Shown here: piece by piece, positions 1-5,729 of the stretch
How the letters are laid out: each line of letters starts with the position of its first letter
Position numbering within the stretch: the stretch's first letter is position 1
NCBI GenBank assembly: GCA_006226555.1
Contig: SBGS01000243.1
Coordinates: forward strand, 1-9,545
From: Bacteroidota bacterium
GTDB lineage: Bacteria > Bacteroidota > Bacteroidia > Flavobacteriales_D > Crocinitomicaceae
Direction of reading: 5' to 3'
Length of the DNA stretch: 9,545 bases
Translations under genes and position numbers: made by a program
The notes under the pieces: model-generated
Told to the model about the DNA's origin: nothing
Database searches by the model: none
The model's input: the letters and a program-made list of their open reading frames with translations, nothing else

Positions 1-99
1 GCGATCCATGTGTTGAACGCTCCTTCTCCTGCTGCTACCGCATCACTTGCCATTGGTGGTTATGTGACAGAAGAAGCATCAAAACATTTTCAATTTTAG
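1..99 (+). CDS. lhgO: C-terminal end of an FAD-dependent oxidoreductase, probably L-2-hydroxyglutarate oxidase (partial)
   Basis: Reading from base 1 gives 32 codons ending in TAG at 97-99; the start lies outside the window. The visible tail contains HVLNAPSPAATASLAIGG, which resembles the C-terminal segment of LhgO-type enzymes of the DAO (FAD-dependent amino acid oxidase-like) family, where an NAPSPAAT stretch near the C-terminus lies close to the FAD site. LhgO oxidises L-2-hydroxyglutarate to 2-oxoglutarate, usually passing electrons to the membrane quinone pool. Only the last residues are seen, so another DAO-family oxidoreductase is possible. Its stop codon overlaps the stop codon of the converging minus-strand gene by two bases, with no terminator visible between them. 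Confidence 0.6.
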   Translation, partial: AIHVLNAPSPAATASLAIGGYVTEEASKHFQF

Positions 100-506
100 A
101 ACGCGATAAAGCGACAATGAATTTCTAGTTTTCCTTTGTCCTTTGGGTCAGGAACGATCTTAAGTTCCATTTCATCCTGGTACCAGTCGTTCACATAGGT
201 GAAACTAACTTTCTTACCTCCCTTAATACTGGCTGTATGTACAGGTCCGTCAGGGTTTGAAATGACCAGTGTAAAATTGGATTTTGTTTTCCCCTCTATC
301 TCCAGCTCAAGACTGTAAACCTCTTTTTGATTTGCGTACTTTTCAAAGTGCAGCTTTTCCTCATGTCCATCAAAATGAACGATCTTGATATGGTCAAGAT
401 TTTGCGTATAAACAGGAGCCAAATAGATCCTGTAAGCTGCAATTCCCAGAGCGATAATTACTCCTAAACCTGCAATAAATAAAGGGAAAGTTAAATTTCT
501 TCTCAA
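96..506 (-). CDS. Small membrane-anchored hypothetical protein, 136 aa
   Basis: The protein has one hydrophobic segment at about residues 6-27, after a short basic N-terminus (MRRN), then about 105 mostly polar residues rich in alternating hydrophobic and charged positions, suggesting a beta-rich domain outside the inner membrane. There is a single Cys near the C-terminus (EIHCRF). I do not recognise the family. The start is TTG (complement of 504-506): no ATG exists upstream before an in-frame stop at 519-521, and none occurs inside until far past the membrane segment, so TTG is needed to keep the anchor. A perfect TAnnTTTG promoter element sits about 20 bases upstream, supporting this start. 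It is divergent from the methionine operon and convergent with the oxidoreductase tail. Confidence 0.7.
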   Translation of the reverse strand: MRRNLTFPLFIAGLGVIIALGIAAYRIYLAPVYTQNLDHIKIVHFDGHEEKLHFEKYANQKEVYSLELEIEGKTKSNFTLVISNPDGPVHTASIKGGKKVSFTYVNDWYQDEMELKIVPDPKDKGKLEIHCRFIAF

Positions 507-510
507 TTTA

Positions 511-543
511 TTTGGATTTTATCAAACAAATTTAAAAGATTTG
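511..543 (+). promoter_or_regulatory. Probable promoter of the riboswitch and methionine operon
   Basis: AAGATTTG at 536-543 matches TAnnTTTG except for its first base, and TTTG at 511-514 is a suitable -33 element with a 21-base spacer. Transcription would start near 547, about 23 bases before the riboswitch P1 helix. Its -7 box lies back to back with the minus-strand -7 box at 527-534, so the two promoters probably compete for RNA polymerase. Confidence 0.45.
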
Positions 544-560
544 TGGCGTCAAAGTCCAAA
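527..560 (-). promoter_or_regulatory. Bacteroidota-type promoter for the minus-strand gene at 96-506
   Basis: On the minus strand TAAATTTG (534 to 527) matches the Bacteroidota -7 consensus TAnnTTTG exactly. A TTTG that could act as the -33 element is at 560-557 (spacer 22) and another at 553-550 (spacer 15). Predicted transcription start is near 523, leaving a leader of about 17 bases before the TTG start. Confidence 0.55.
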
Positions 561-569
561 AGGGCTGTG

Positions 570-694
570 ATTTATAAAGAAGAGGCGAGAGACAGGCTTG
601 TTGACCCTCTGGCAACCAACTTTAAGTCGAGGCTTATGCCGAGATTGGAAAACCGGTGCCAAATCCTGATCCTGATTTTCAGGAGAATATAAAT
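570..694 (+). promoter_or_regulatory. SAM-I (S-box) riboswitch
   Basis: The conserved SAM-I core is present: AAGAGGCGAGAGAC (580-593), GACCCTCTGGCAACC (603-617) and GGTGCCAAATCC (655-666). Helices can be traced. P1 pairs ATTTATA (570-576) with TATAAAT (688-694), perfectly. P2 includes AGAG (588-591) with CTCT (607-610). P3 carries CGAGGC/GCCG around 628-641, closed by CCAA/TTGG. P4 pairs TCCTG (670-674) with CAGGA (680-684). SAM binding stabilises P1 in this family and normally lowers expression of downstream methionine genes. No intrinsic terminator follows P1 directly. Instead P1 ends eight bases before the ATG of a Cys/Met-rich leader ORF, so control may act on translation of that ORF or on folding further downstream. 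The AGGAG at 681-685 is part of P4 and should not be read simply as a ribosome binding site. Confidence 0.92.
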
Positions 695-702
695 TACATG
701 AA

Positions 703-837
703 ATGAAAAAAAACATTTTAAGTTCATCATCGCCCAAAATCTCAGGAACGGAATTCCTGAAAAATCAATCGACATTTTCAGTTTCGCATGACCTGATGCG
801 AATGCACATGTGCTGCTGCATGTGTTGTTGTTGCTGA
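703..837 (+). CDS. Cys/Met-rich leader peptide, 44 aa, between SAM riboswitch and metX
   Basis: An ATG-started ORF begins eight bases after the riboswitch P1 helix and runs 44 codons to TGA at 835-837. It starts MKKNILSSSPKISGTEF, is Ser/Lys-rich for about 30 residues, and ends MRMHMCCCMCCCC (796-834). The last 13 residues hold seven Cys and four Met, with none of either but the initiator in the first 30. That placement is typical of an attenuator leader peptide whose regulatory codons lie at the end; the amino acids match the pathway controlled (sulfur assimilation and methionine). The frame is open upstream only to 676, so 703 is the only ATG before the internal one at 796; a 13-residue version from 796 is the minimal alternative. 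Cys-rich leader peptides acting by cysteine-responsive attenuation are known in mycobacteria. Homology to those is not implied, and expression here is inference. Confidence 0.72.
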   Translation: MKKNILSSSSPKISGTEFLKNQSTFSVSHDLMRMHMCCCMCCCC

Positions 838-889
838 TCAGTACCATCTTCTTTGATCAGTATTTTCTGACCAACATCATCAATGTTGG
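783..889 (+). promoter_or_regulatory. Series of attenuator-like RNA hairpins at the end of the leader ORF
   Basis: Four perfect or near-perfect stems lie in a row. They are TTCGCAT/ATGCGAA (783-789/796-802), CACATG/CATGTG (805-810/819-824), CTGATCAG/TTGATCAG (834-841/853-860, one G-U pair, leader stop codon inside the 5' arm) and CCAACAT/ATGTTGG (871-877/883-889). The third is followed by TATTTTCT, a weak terminator-like tail. The Cys codons at 823-833 can instead pair with 872-882 (9 of 11 positions, two U-U mismatches), competing with the fourth hairpin. A ribosome paused on the Cys codons would change which stems form. The stems are read from sequence; the switching is inference, as no folding energies were computed. 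Confidence 0.5.
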
Positions 890-925
890 CCAAACATCCC
901 TTATTCTTTACTTAATAAATTGAAA

Positions 926-1993
926 ATGAAAACATACATATACGATAATCCATTTGTCCTTGAAAATGGACAGGAATTGAAGGAAGTAACGATTGCTTAT
1001 CACACTTATGGAAAGCTAAATAGCGATAAAAGCAATGTGGTTTGGGTCTGTCATGCATTAACCGCAAACAGTGATGTAGCAGATTGGTGGGATGGTTTAT
1101 TCGGAGAGGGAAAATTACTTGATCCGAATAAGTACTTCATTATTTGCGCGAACATTATTGGTTCATGCTACGGCTCCACCGGACCGGGAACTCCTCTGAG
1201 CAACAAGCGTCCTCTTTTGAGCTCGTTTCCAGATCTCACTGTTCGTGATCTGGTTAAGGCTCACCAATTGCTAAGGGCTCACTTGAATATTCAAAGTATC
1301 GCCTTATTGATTGGAGCTTCTCTGGGGGGACAACAGGCCTTAGAATGGTCCATCATTGAGCCGGAAAGAATAGAAAAGCTCATTCTCGTTGCTACAAATG
1401 CGTATCATTCACCATACGGCAGAGCCTTCAATGAAAGTCAGCGATTAGCCATAGAAGCGGATCAAACTTTTGGTACAGGTATATCAGGAGGTAAGAAAGG
1501 GTTGATAGCAGCACGAAGTATAGCAATGTTAAGCTACAGAAGTTATGAAGGATATTACTTAACGCAATCTGAAAAGAATAACGATCTACCCGTATCAAGA
1601 TGGAAAGCAGCATCCTATCAGCGCTACCAGGGTGAAAAACTCGCTAAAAGATTTAACGCGTATTCATATTACCTCTTGACCCAGGTAATGGATAGTCATG
1701 ATGTAGGAAGAAACAGAGGGGAAATAAAGGATGTGCTTTCAGGTATTTCGGCAAAAACACTCGTAGTCGGTATTCGTTCAGATGTGTTATTTCCTGTAAA
1801 TGAACAAAAACTTCTGGCCGAATTCATCCCGTTAGCATCATTTATAGAGATCGATTCAGAATACGGACACGATGGATTTTTGATAGAAACGGATTCATTA
1901 AACGAAATATTCAGCTCATTTCTTGAAGAAGAACTAAAACCGTTGAAGCCAGTCGTAAAAACAAAATTTAAACAACACCTAACCTTAAATTGA
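926..1993 (+). CDS. metX: Homoserine O-acyltransferase (MetX)
   Basis: This alpha/beta-hydrolase-fold enzyme transfers an acyl group, normally acetyl from acetyl-CoA, to homoserine in the first committed step of methionine synthesis. With the ATG at 926 the protein is 355 residues, normal for MetX. The catalytic triad is visible: Ser132 in GASLGGQQALEW, Asp286 in GIRSDVLFPV and His315 in YGHDGF. The family stretch GSCYGSTGPG follows the oxyanion region. The ATG at 926 is preferred over a TTG at 920, since nothing conserved precedes MKTYIYDN. It is the first gene after the leader, 88 bases past the leader stop, and is followed five bases later by hom. Acetyl versus succinyl specificity of MetX enzymes cannot be settled by family name alone, and I do not settle it here. 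Confidence 0.95.
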   Translation: MKTYIYDNPFVLENGQELKEVTIAYHTYGKLNSDKSNVVWVCHALTANSDVADWWDGLFGEGKLLDPNKYFIICANIIGSCYGSTGPGTPLSNKRPLLSSFPDLTVRDLVKAHQLLRAHLNIQSIALLIGASLGGQQALEWSIIEPERIEKLILVATNAYHSPYGRAFNESQRLAIEADQTFGTGISGGKKGLIAARSIAMLSYRSYEGYYLTQSEKNNDLPVSRWKAASYQRYQGEKLAKRFNAYSYYLLTQVMDSHDVGRNRGEIKDVLSGISAKTLVVGIRSDVLFPVNEQKLLAEFIPLASFIEIDSEYGHDGFLIETDSLNEIFSSFLEEELKPLKPVVKTKFKQHLTLN

Positions 1994-1998
1994 ATAAC

Positions 1999-3234
1999 AT
2001 GGAAAATAATTTGAAAATAGGACTATTCGGATTCGGATGTGTAGGTTCCGGGCTCTATGAAGTACTAAATCAATCTGAGCTCATTGGAGCAAAGATCAAA
2101 ACCATCGTAGTTAAAAACAAACACAAAAAACGGATTTTACCGGAACATCATTTTTCGTATGATCCTAATGTCATTTTATTGGATGAAACCATAAATGTAG
2201 TGGTTGAGCTGATAGATGACAGTAAAGCTGCATACGATATAGTAATTAAAGCTTTGAATGCCGGTAAACATGTCGTAAGTGCGAACAAAAAATTGATTGC
2301 CGAGCATCTCGATGAATTGATCGATACTGCAAAACGAAATAATGTTTCTTTTCTATATGAAGCTGCTGTGGCAGGATCTATTCCGGTCATTCGCAATCTG
2401 GAAGAGTATTACAATAACGACTCCCTATCAGCAATAAGAGGAATAATAAACGGGACAACAAATTATATTCTGACTCAAACAGATGCCGGAGCCACGTATG
2501 CTGAAGCGTTAAAGACCGCACAGGAACTTGGATTTGCAGAGGCAGACCCAACATTGGATGTCGAGGGATTCGATGCTCGCTACAAATTGGTAATTCTGAT
2601 CAAACATGCGTTTGGAGTAAGTTTTGAGCCTGAGGAGATACCTGTAAAAGGAGTCAGTGCTTTGCGTTCAGTTGATATCAGATATGCCAAAGAGCGAGGT
2701 CTTAGAATTAAACTCCTCGCCAGAGCTGAGAAAATTTCAGGTAAGCTCTTTGCCGTAGTTTCGCCTCATTTCGTTACGCATGATGAACCCACATATGGTG
2801 TCAACAATGAATTTAATGCTGTAGAAGTTCAGGCATTATTCAGTGACAGACAATTGTTTTATGGTAAGGGCGCCGGAAGTTATCCAACGGCAAGTGCGGT
2901 GTTATCGGATATCTCTGCATTGAAGTACGATTATAAATATGAGTATAGAAAATCAGTTGGGTTAAAAGAAGACTTAAGCACCGGAGACTTCGAGGTAAAA
3001 GTGTTTGTAGGGGCAAGTCTGGATTATGATCTGAGATTACTTCCATTTGTACAAATTGACGAGAGCTATCGAGGTTTGGAAGATCAATATGTAGTAGGAA
3101 GGATAAAGAGTAGTGATCTCAAAGATTTGTTTGAAGATCATCAAATATCGATCACACTTTTTAATGAGAAACCGATAACATCGGGTGATTTATCCCAGAC
3201 ATTTGTTGAACACGAAATTTTAGAGACGATATGA
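1999..3234 (+). CDS. hom: Homoserine dehydrogenase, stand-alone (monofunctional)
   Basis: It reduces aspartate-4-semialdehyde to homoserine with NAD(P)H, feeding MetX directly. From ATG 1999 it has 411 residues. A Rossmann glycine motif GFGCVGSG is at about 11-18, VSANKKLIA at about 93-101 with the conserved Lys97, then YEAAVAGSIPVI and GIINGTTNYILT. The catalytic-domain signature EADPTLDVEGFDARYK contains Asp192 and Lys196, matching the family's catalytic Asp/Lys pair spaced by four. After the dimerisation/catalytic domain there is a C-terminal extension of roughly 80-90 residues in which I do not see a clear ACT domain. Many Bacteroidota carry hom fused to aspartokinase (thrA); a separate copy in a methionine operon suggests dedication to methionine (inference). 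A TTG at 1990, overlapping the metX stop, is a less likely start. Its TGA overlaps the next ATG by four bases. Confidence 0.93.
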   Translation: MENNLKIGLFGFGCVGSGLYEVLNQSELIGAKIKTIVVKNKHKKRILPEHHFSYDPNVILLDETINVVVELIDDSKAAYDIVIKALNAGKHVVSANKKLIAEHLDELIDTAKRNNVSFLYEAAVAGSIPVIRNLEEYYNNDSLSAIRGIINGTTNYILTQTDAGATYAEALKTAQELGFAEADPTLDVEGFDARYKLVILIKHAFGVSFEPEEIPVKGVSALRSVDIRYAKERGLRIKLLARAEKISGKLFAVVSPHFVTHDEPTYGVNNEFNAVEVQALFSDRQLFYGKGAGSYPTASAVLSDISALKYDYKYEYRKSVGLKEDLSTGDFEVKVFVGASLDYDLRLLPFVQIDESYRGLEDQYVVGRIKSSDLKDLFEDHQISITLFNEKPITSGDLSQTFVEHEILETI

Positions 3235-3695
3235 AAGATCCGGTTTTACCTTGGTTTATTGCTGGTCCACTAATTGGATTTACAGTTTTTTTATTGTTGT
3301 GGCTTACAGGAAGATCTCTTGGAATCAGCTCATCTTATAGGGTTATAGTCTCTTATCTGGCACCTAAAAAGATCAACTATTTTAATTATGAACGAAAAGG
3401 AGACCTGTGGCAAGTATGGTTTGCCTTAGGACTGCTGCTTGCAGCTTTATTTCAATTTCAGGTTCTAGGTTTCGAAGTTGAGGGAGCGGCATTCGTATAT
3501 GATATTAATTACATTCCGCAATTTTTTCTAGGAAGCTTTTTGATCGGATTTGGGTCTCGATATGCCGGAGGGTGTACGGCAGGTCATTGTATCATGGGGA
3601 ACGCTCAATTCTCCTTGGCTTCTATGCTATCAACCATCGGTTTTTTCGTAGGAGGACTCATAGCTACTTATTTTATCAATACTTATTTGTTTTAA
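3231..3695 (+). CDS. YeeE/YedE family sulfur transporter, first half
   Basis: This 154-residue integral membrane protein has hydrophobic segments at about 8-26, 62-80, 95-112 and 127-149. The family signature is SRYAGGCTAGHCIMG at about 109-123, carrying Cys115 and a second Cys120. YeeE/YedE proteins (Sulf_transp family) take up reduced sulfur such as thiosulfate, with conserved Cys residues lining the path. Here, as in many bacteria, the transporter is divided into two short genes, and the partner lies one base downstream. Its start overlaps the end of hom (ATGA), so the two are probably translationally coupled. The substrate is not shown by the sequence; location beside metZ and under a SAM riboswitch points to supplying sulfur for methionine. 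Confidence 0.85.
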   Translation: MKDPVLPWFIAGPLIGFTVFLLLWLTGRSLGISSSYRVIVSYLAPKKINYFNYERKGDLWQVWFALGLLLAALFQFQVLGFEVEGAAFVYDINYIPQFFLGSFLIGFGSRYAGGCTAGHCIMGNAQFSLASMLSTIGFFVGGLIATYFINTYLF

Positions 3696-3696
3696 G

Positions 3697-4110
3697 ATGA
3701 AGAACATCATTTATATCGCTTTAGGGTTTGGTTTTGCTCACATATTGATTTTTAGCGAAGCTTTTCACTGGTCCAGGATTCGTGAGATGTTTTATTTTGA
3801 ATCATTTCATATGTATGGATTACTATTCTCTGCAATTGCGACCGCTGCACTGGGTATCATATTGGTGAAGCGCTATAACTTAAAGAATATTAACGGCACT
3901 GAGATCAAGGTGAATAAGAAGCAGGTGCAGCCAACTGCCAATGTAGTTGGAGGCTTGCTTTTTGGAATGGGGTGGGGGATAACTGGAGCATGTACGGCAC
4001 CATTGTATATATTGATCGGCCTAAATTGGAAAATAGGTTTAATTGCCATCACAGGTGCCTTGTTAGGCGCATTATTATATGGTATTTTACAATCAAAATT
4101 GAAGCATTAA
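3697..4110 (+). CDS. YeeE/YedE family sulfur transporter, second half (DUF6691-like)
   Basis: This 137-residue membrane protein has hydrophobic segments at about 3-19, 38-57, 84-106 and 112-132. The signature GGLLFGMGWGITGACTAPLY (about 86-104) matches the second-half YedE motif, with Cys99 in the expected place. The family usually reads GACPGP at this point; here it is GACTAP, a departure in an otherwise well-conserved loop. It is expected to assemble with the 3231-3695 product as one transporter in the inner membrane. Spacing to that gene is one base, and its TAA overlaps the OsmC start by one base (TAATG), so all three are likely made together. Confidence 0.82.
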   Translation: MKNIIYIALGFGFAHILIFSEAFHWSRIREMFYFESFHMYGLLFSAIATAALGIILVKRYNLKNINGTEIKVNKKQVQPTANVVGGLLFGMGWGITGACTAPLYILIGLNWKIGLIAITGALLGALLYGILQSKLKH

Positions 4111-4526
4111 TGAAATTGTATTTAAGTAAAATTGAGGAGCCCTTTAGAATGGAGCTCACCAATGACAGAGGGAATAAAGTAGTATTGGATGCTTCTTCAG
4201 CAATTGGTGGGAGTGGATATGAGTTCAGGCCAATGGAGCTTCTGGCTGGAAGTCTTGCTGCTTGTATGACCATTGATGTCTTGAACATATTGAAGAAGAA
4301 ACGGCTGCGAACTGATCAGTTTCATGTTACAGTTGAGGCGAAAAGGGCTGATGCAGTTCCTTCACCTTTTGAGCATATTCATTTAATAGTCTCGGTTGAT
4401 CGAACGATTGACCTGGATCAGCTTGAAAAATCAGTTGATCTGGTGTTAAAGAAGTATTGTTCAGTTTCTGCCAGTCTGAATGATACTATTGTTATTTCCA
4501 GTGAAATCAAACATGTAGAACAATGA
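4110..4526 (+). CDS. OsmC/Ohr-family thiol peroxidase-like protein
   Basis: From ATG 4110 the protein has 138 residues, normal for OsmC. The two family cysteines are present: Cys52 in AGSLAACMTIDV and Cys117 in KKYCSVSASL, the latter at the usual CPV site but with Ser in place of Pro. The Met/Glu just before LLAGSLAAC and the central long helix also fit. OsmC proteins reduce organic hydroperoxides or react with persulfides through this Cys pair in the cytoplasm. Being locked in a methionine/sulfur operon, it more likely handles reactive sulfur arriving by the YeeE pair than general peroxide stress (inference). The frame stays open upstream to 3972, but that part lies entirely over the transporter gene and shows no OsmC character, so 4110 is chosen. 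Its TGA overlaps the metZ ATG by four bases. Confidence 0.88.
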   Translation: MKLYLSKIEEPFRMELTNDRGNKVVLDASSAIGGSGYEFRPMELLAGSLAACMTIDVLNILKKKRLRTDQFHVTVEAKRADAVPSPFEHIHLIVSVDRTIDLDQLEKSVDLVLKKYCSVSASLNDTIVISSEIKHVEQ

Positions 4527-5683
4527 CAGCGGATAGTACTAAGTTGATCCGTTTACAAACGGAGCGCTCAGAGAATAACGAACATTCTGCCCCAATTTAT
4601 CTCACTTCCAGCTATGTGTTTGAAGATGCGGAGGACATGAGATTGCAATTTGAAGAAGAGCGCGAAGGTCATATATACTCACGTTATGCCAATCCGAACG
4701 TCAAAGAGTTCATCGACAAATTGGCTGCTGTCGAAGGGGCAGAGGATGGATGGGCAACCGCGACCGGAATGGCTGCAATTTTCACGTTTTTCGGTGCTGA
4801 ATTAAGCTCAGGAGACCATGTAGTTGCATGTCGATCTGTTTTTGGGTCGACCCATAGACTATTTACAGAAATCTTTCCGAAATGGGGTATCCATACAAGC
4901 TATGTAGATTTTGATGATCTCGATGGATTTGATCGTGCAATAAAGAAAGAAACGAAAGTCGTATATATCGAAACACCGAGTAATCCGGGTCTGGATATTA
5001 TTGACATTGCAGCATTGTCGAAAATTACGAAAGCCAGATCTGTACTGTTAGCAGTGGATAATTGTTTTGCGACACCAATACTGCAAAAACCGCTGTTATT
5101 GGGAGCTGATGTGAGTCTTCATTCGGCGACTAAATATATCGATGGGCAAGGAAGAACACTTGGAGGCGTGATATTGGGGTCAGAAGATCTGATCACAAGG
5201 ATTCGTGCATTTGCGAGGCATACCGGACCGGCTCTTAGTCCAATGAATGCTTGGGTCTTATCCAAGTCGCTGGAGACTTTGGAGGTTAGAATTGAGCGTC
5301 ATTCCTCTTCTGCATTGGAAATTGCGAGACGTCTGGAGCAACATGAAAAGGTAAATATTGTTAAATATCCTCATCTGCAATCACATCCACAATTCGAGAT
5401 CGCTAAGCGACAAATGAAGTTGGGAGGAGGGCTAATAACTTTTGAACACAAGGATGGACTGGAAGGTGGTAAACGCTTTCTGGATGGGTTAAAAATGTTC
5501 TCTCTTACAGCAAATCTTGGTGATACACGAAGTATCGCAACTCATCCTGCCTCGACAACACATTCCAAATTGTCTCCGGAGGAAAGATCCAAAGTGGGTA
5601 TAGGCGAGGGAACGGTACGTTTATCTATTGGTTTAGAAGGGGTTGAAGACATTTGGCGAGACTTGGAACAGGCATTGAAATAA
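4523..5683 (+). CDS. metZ: O-acylhomoserine sulfhydrylase, MetZ type
   Basis: This PLP-dependent enzyme of the Cys/Met metabolism family, 386 residues, replaces the acyl group of O-acylhomoserine with sulfide to make homocysteine in the cytoplasm. Visible motifs are YSRYANPN (about 52-59), ATGMAAIFTFF (80-90), ETPSNPG (150-156), Asp179 in LAVDN, which binds the PLP ring nitrogen, and Lys204 in HSATKYIDGQGRTLGG, which forms the PLP Schiff base. The GQGR stretch after the Lys is characteristic of MetZ (O-succinylhomoserine sulfhydrylase) rather than of cystathionine gamma-synthase or the longer MetY. In Bacteroidota MetZ-like enzymes are paired with MetX, so the real substrate may be the acetyl ester. 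It is the last gene of the operon; 46 bases later the FKBP gene has its own promoter, and I see no intrinsic terminator in between. Confidence 0.92.
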   Translation: MTADSTKLIRLQTERSENNEHSAPIYLTSSYVFEDAEDMRLQFEEEREGHIYSRYANPNVKEFIDKLAAVEGAEDGWATATGMAAIFTFFGAELSSGDHVVACRSVFGSTHRLFTEIFPKWGIHTSYVDFDDLDGFDRAIKKETKVVYIETPSNPGLDIIDIAALSKITKARSVLLAVDNCFATPILQKPLLLGADVSLHSATKYIDGQGRTLGGVILGSEDLITRIRAFARHTGPALSPMNAWVLSKSLETLEVRIERHSSSALEIARRLEQHEKVNIVKYPHLQSHPQFEIAKRQMKLGGGLITFEHKDGLEGGKRFLDGLKMFSLTANLGDTRSIATHPASTTHSKLSPEERSKVGIGEGTVRLSIGLEGVEDIWRDLEQALK

Positions 5684-5686
5684 TCG

Positions 5687-5715
5687 TTTTCTGCTCAATT
5701 ATATCTGTATCTTTG
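5687..5715 (+). promoter_or_regulatory. Bacteroidota-type promoter for the FKBP gene pair
   Basis: TATCTTTG at 5708-5715 matches TAnnTTTG exactly, and TTTT at 5687-5690 is a poor but correctly spaced -33 candidate (17-base spacer). Transcription would begin near 5719, giving an 11-base leader ahead of ATG 5730. This separates the FKBP genes from the methionine operon, although read-through is possible. Confidence 0.6.
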
Positions 5716-5729
5716 CCAAAATTTATTTT

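Noticed and set aside
681..685. AGGAG as Shine-Dalgarno site for the leader ORF
   Set aside because: It forms the 3' arm of riboswitch P4, is 17 bases from ATG 703, and such sites are little used in this phylum.
549..847. Two overlapping minus-strand frames across the leader
   Set aside because: They are antisense to the riboswitch and the Cys-rich leader, with no promoter or recognisable domain.
834..870. CTGATCAG/TTGATCAG stem as a firm intrinsic terminator
   Set aside because: The stem is only half GC with an 11-base loop and the T tail is interrupted; kept only as a possible attenuator element.
920..925. Upstream TTG start for metX adding two residues
   Set aside because: ATG at 926 follows at once and gives the normal MetX length; nothing supports the TTG.
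1990..1998. TTG start for hom overlapping the metX stop
   Set aside because: ATG at 1999 is three codons later, just before the Rossmann motif, and is the ordinary choice.
3972..4109. 46-residue upstream extension of the OsmC protein
   Set aside because: It lies wholly over the second transporter gene, reads as an out-of-frame shadow, and the OsmC fold starts at the ATG at 4110.
5684..5729. Terminator at the end of the methionine operon
   Set aside because: No stem followed by a T run is present; the gap holds only the FKBP promoter.
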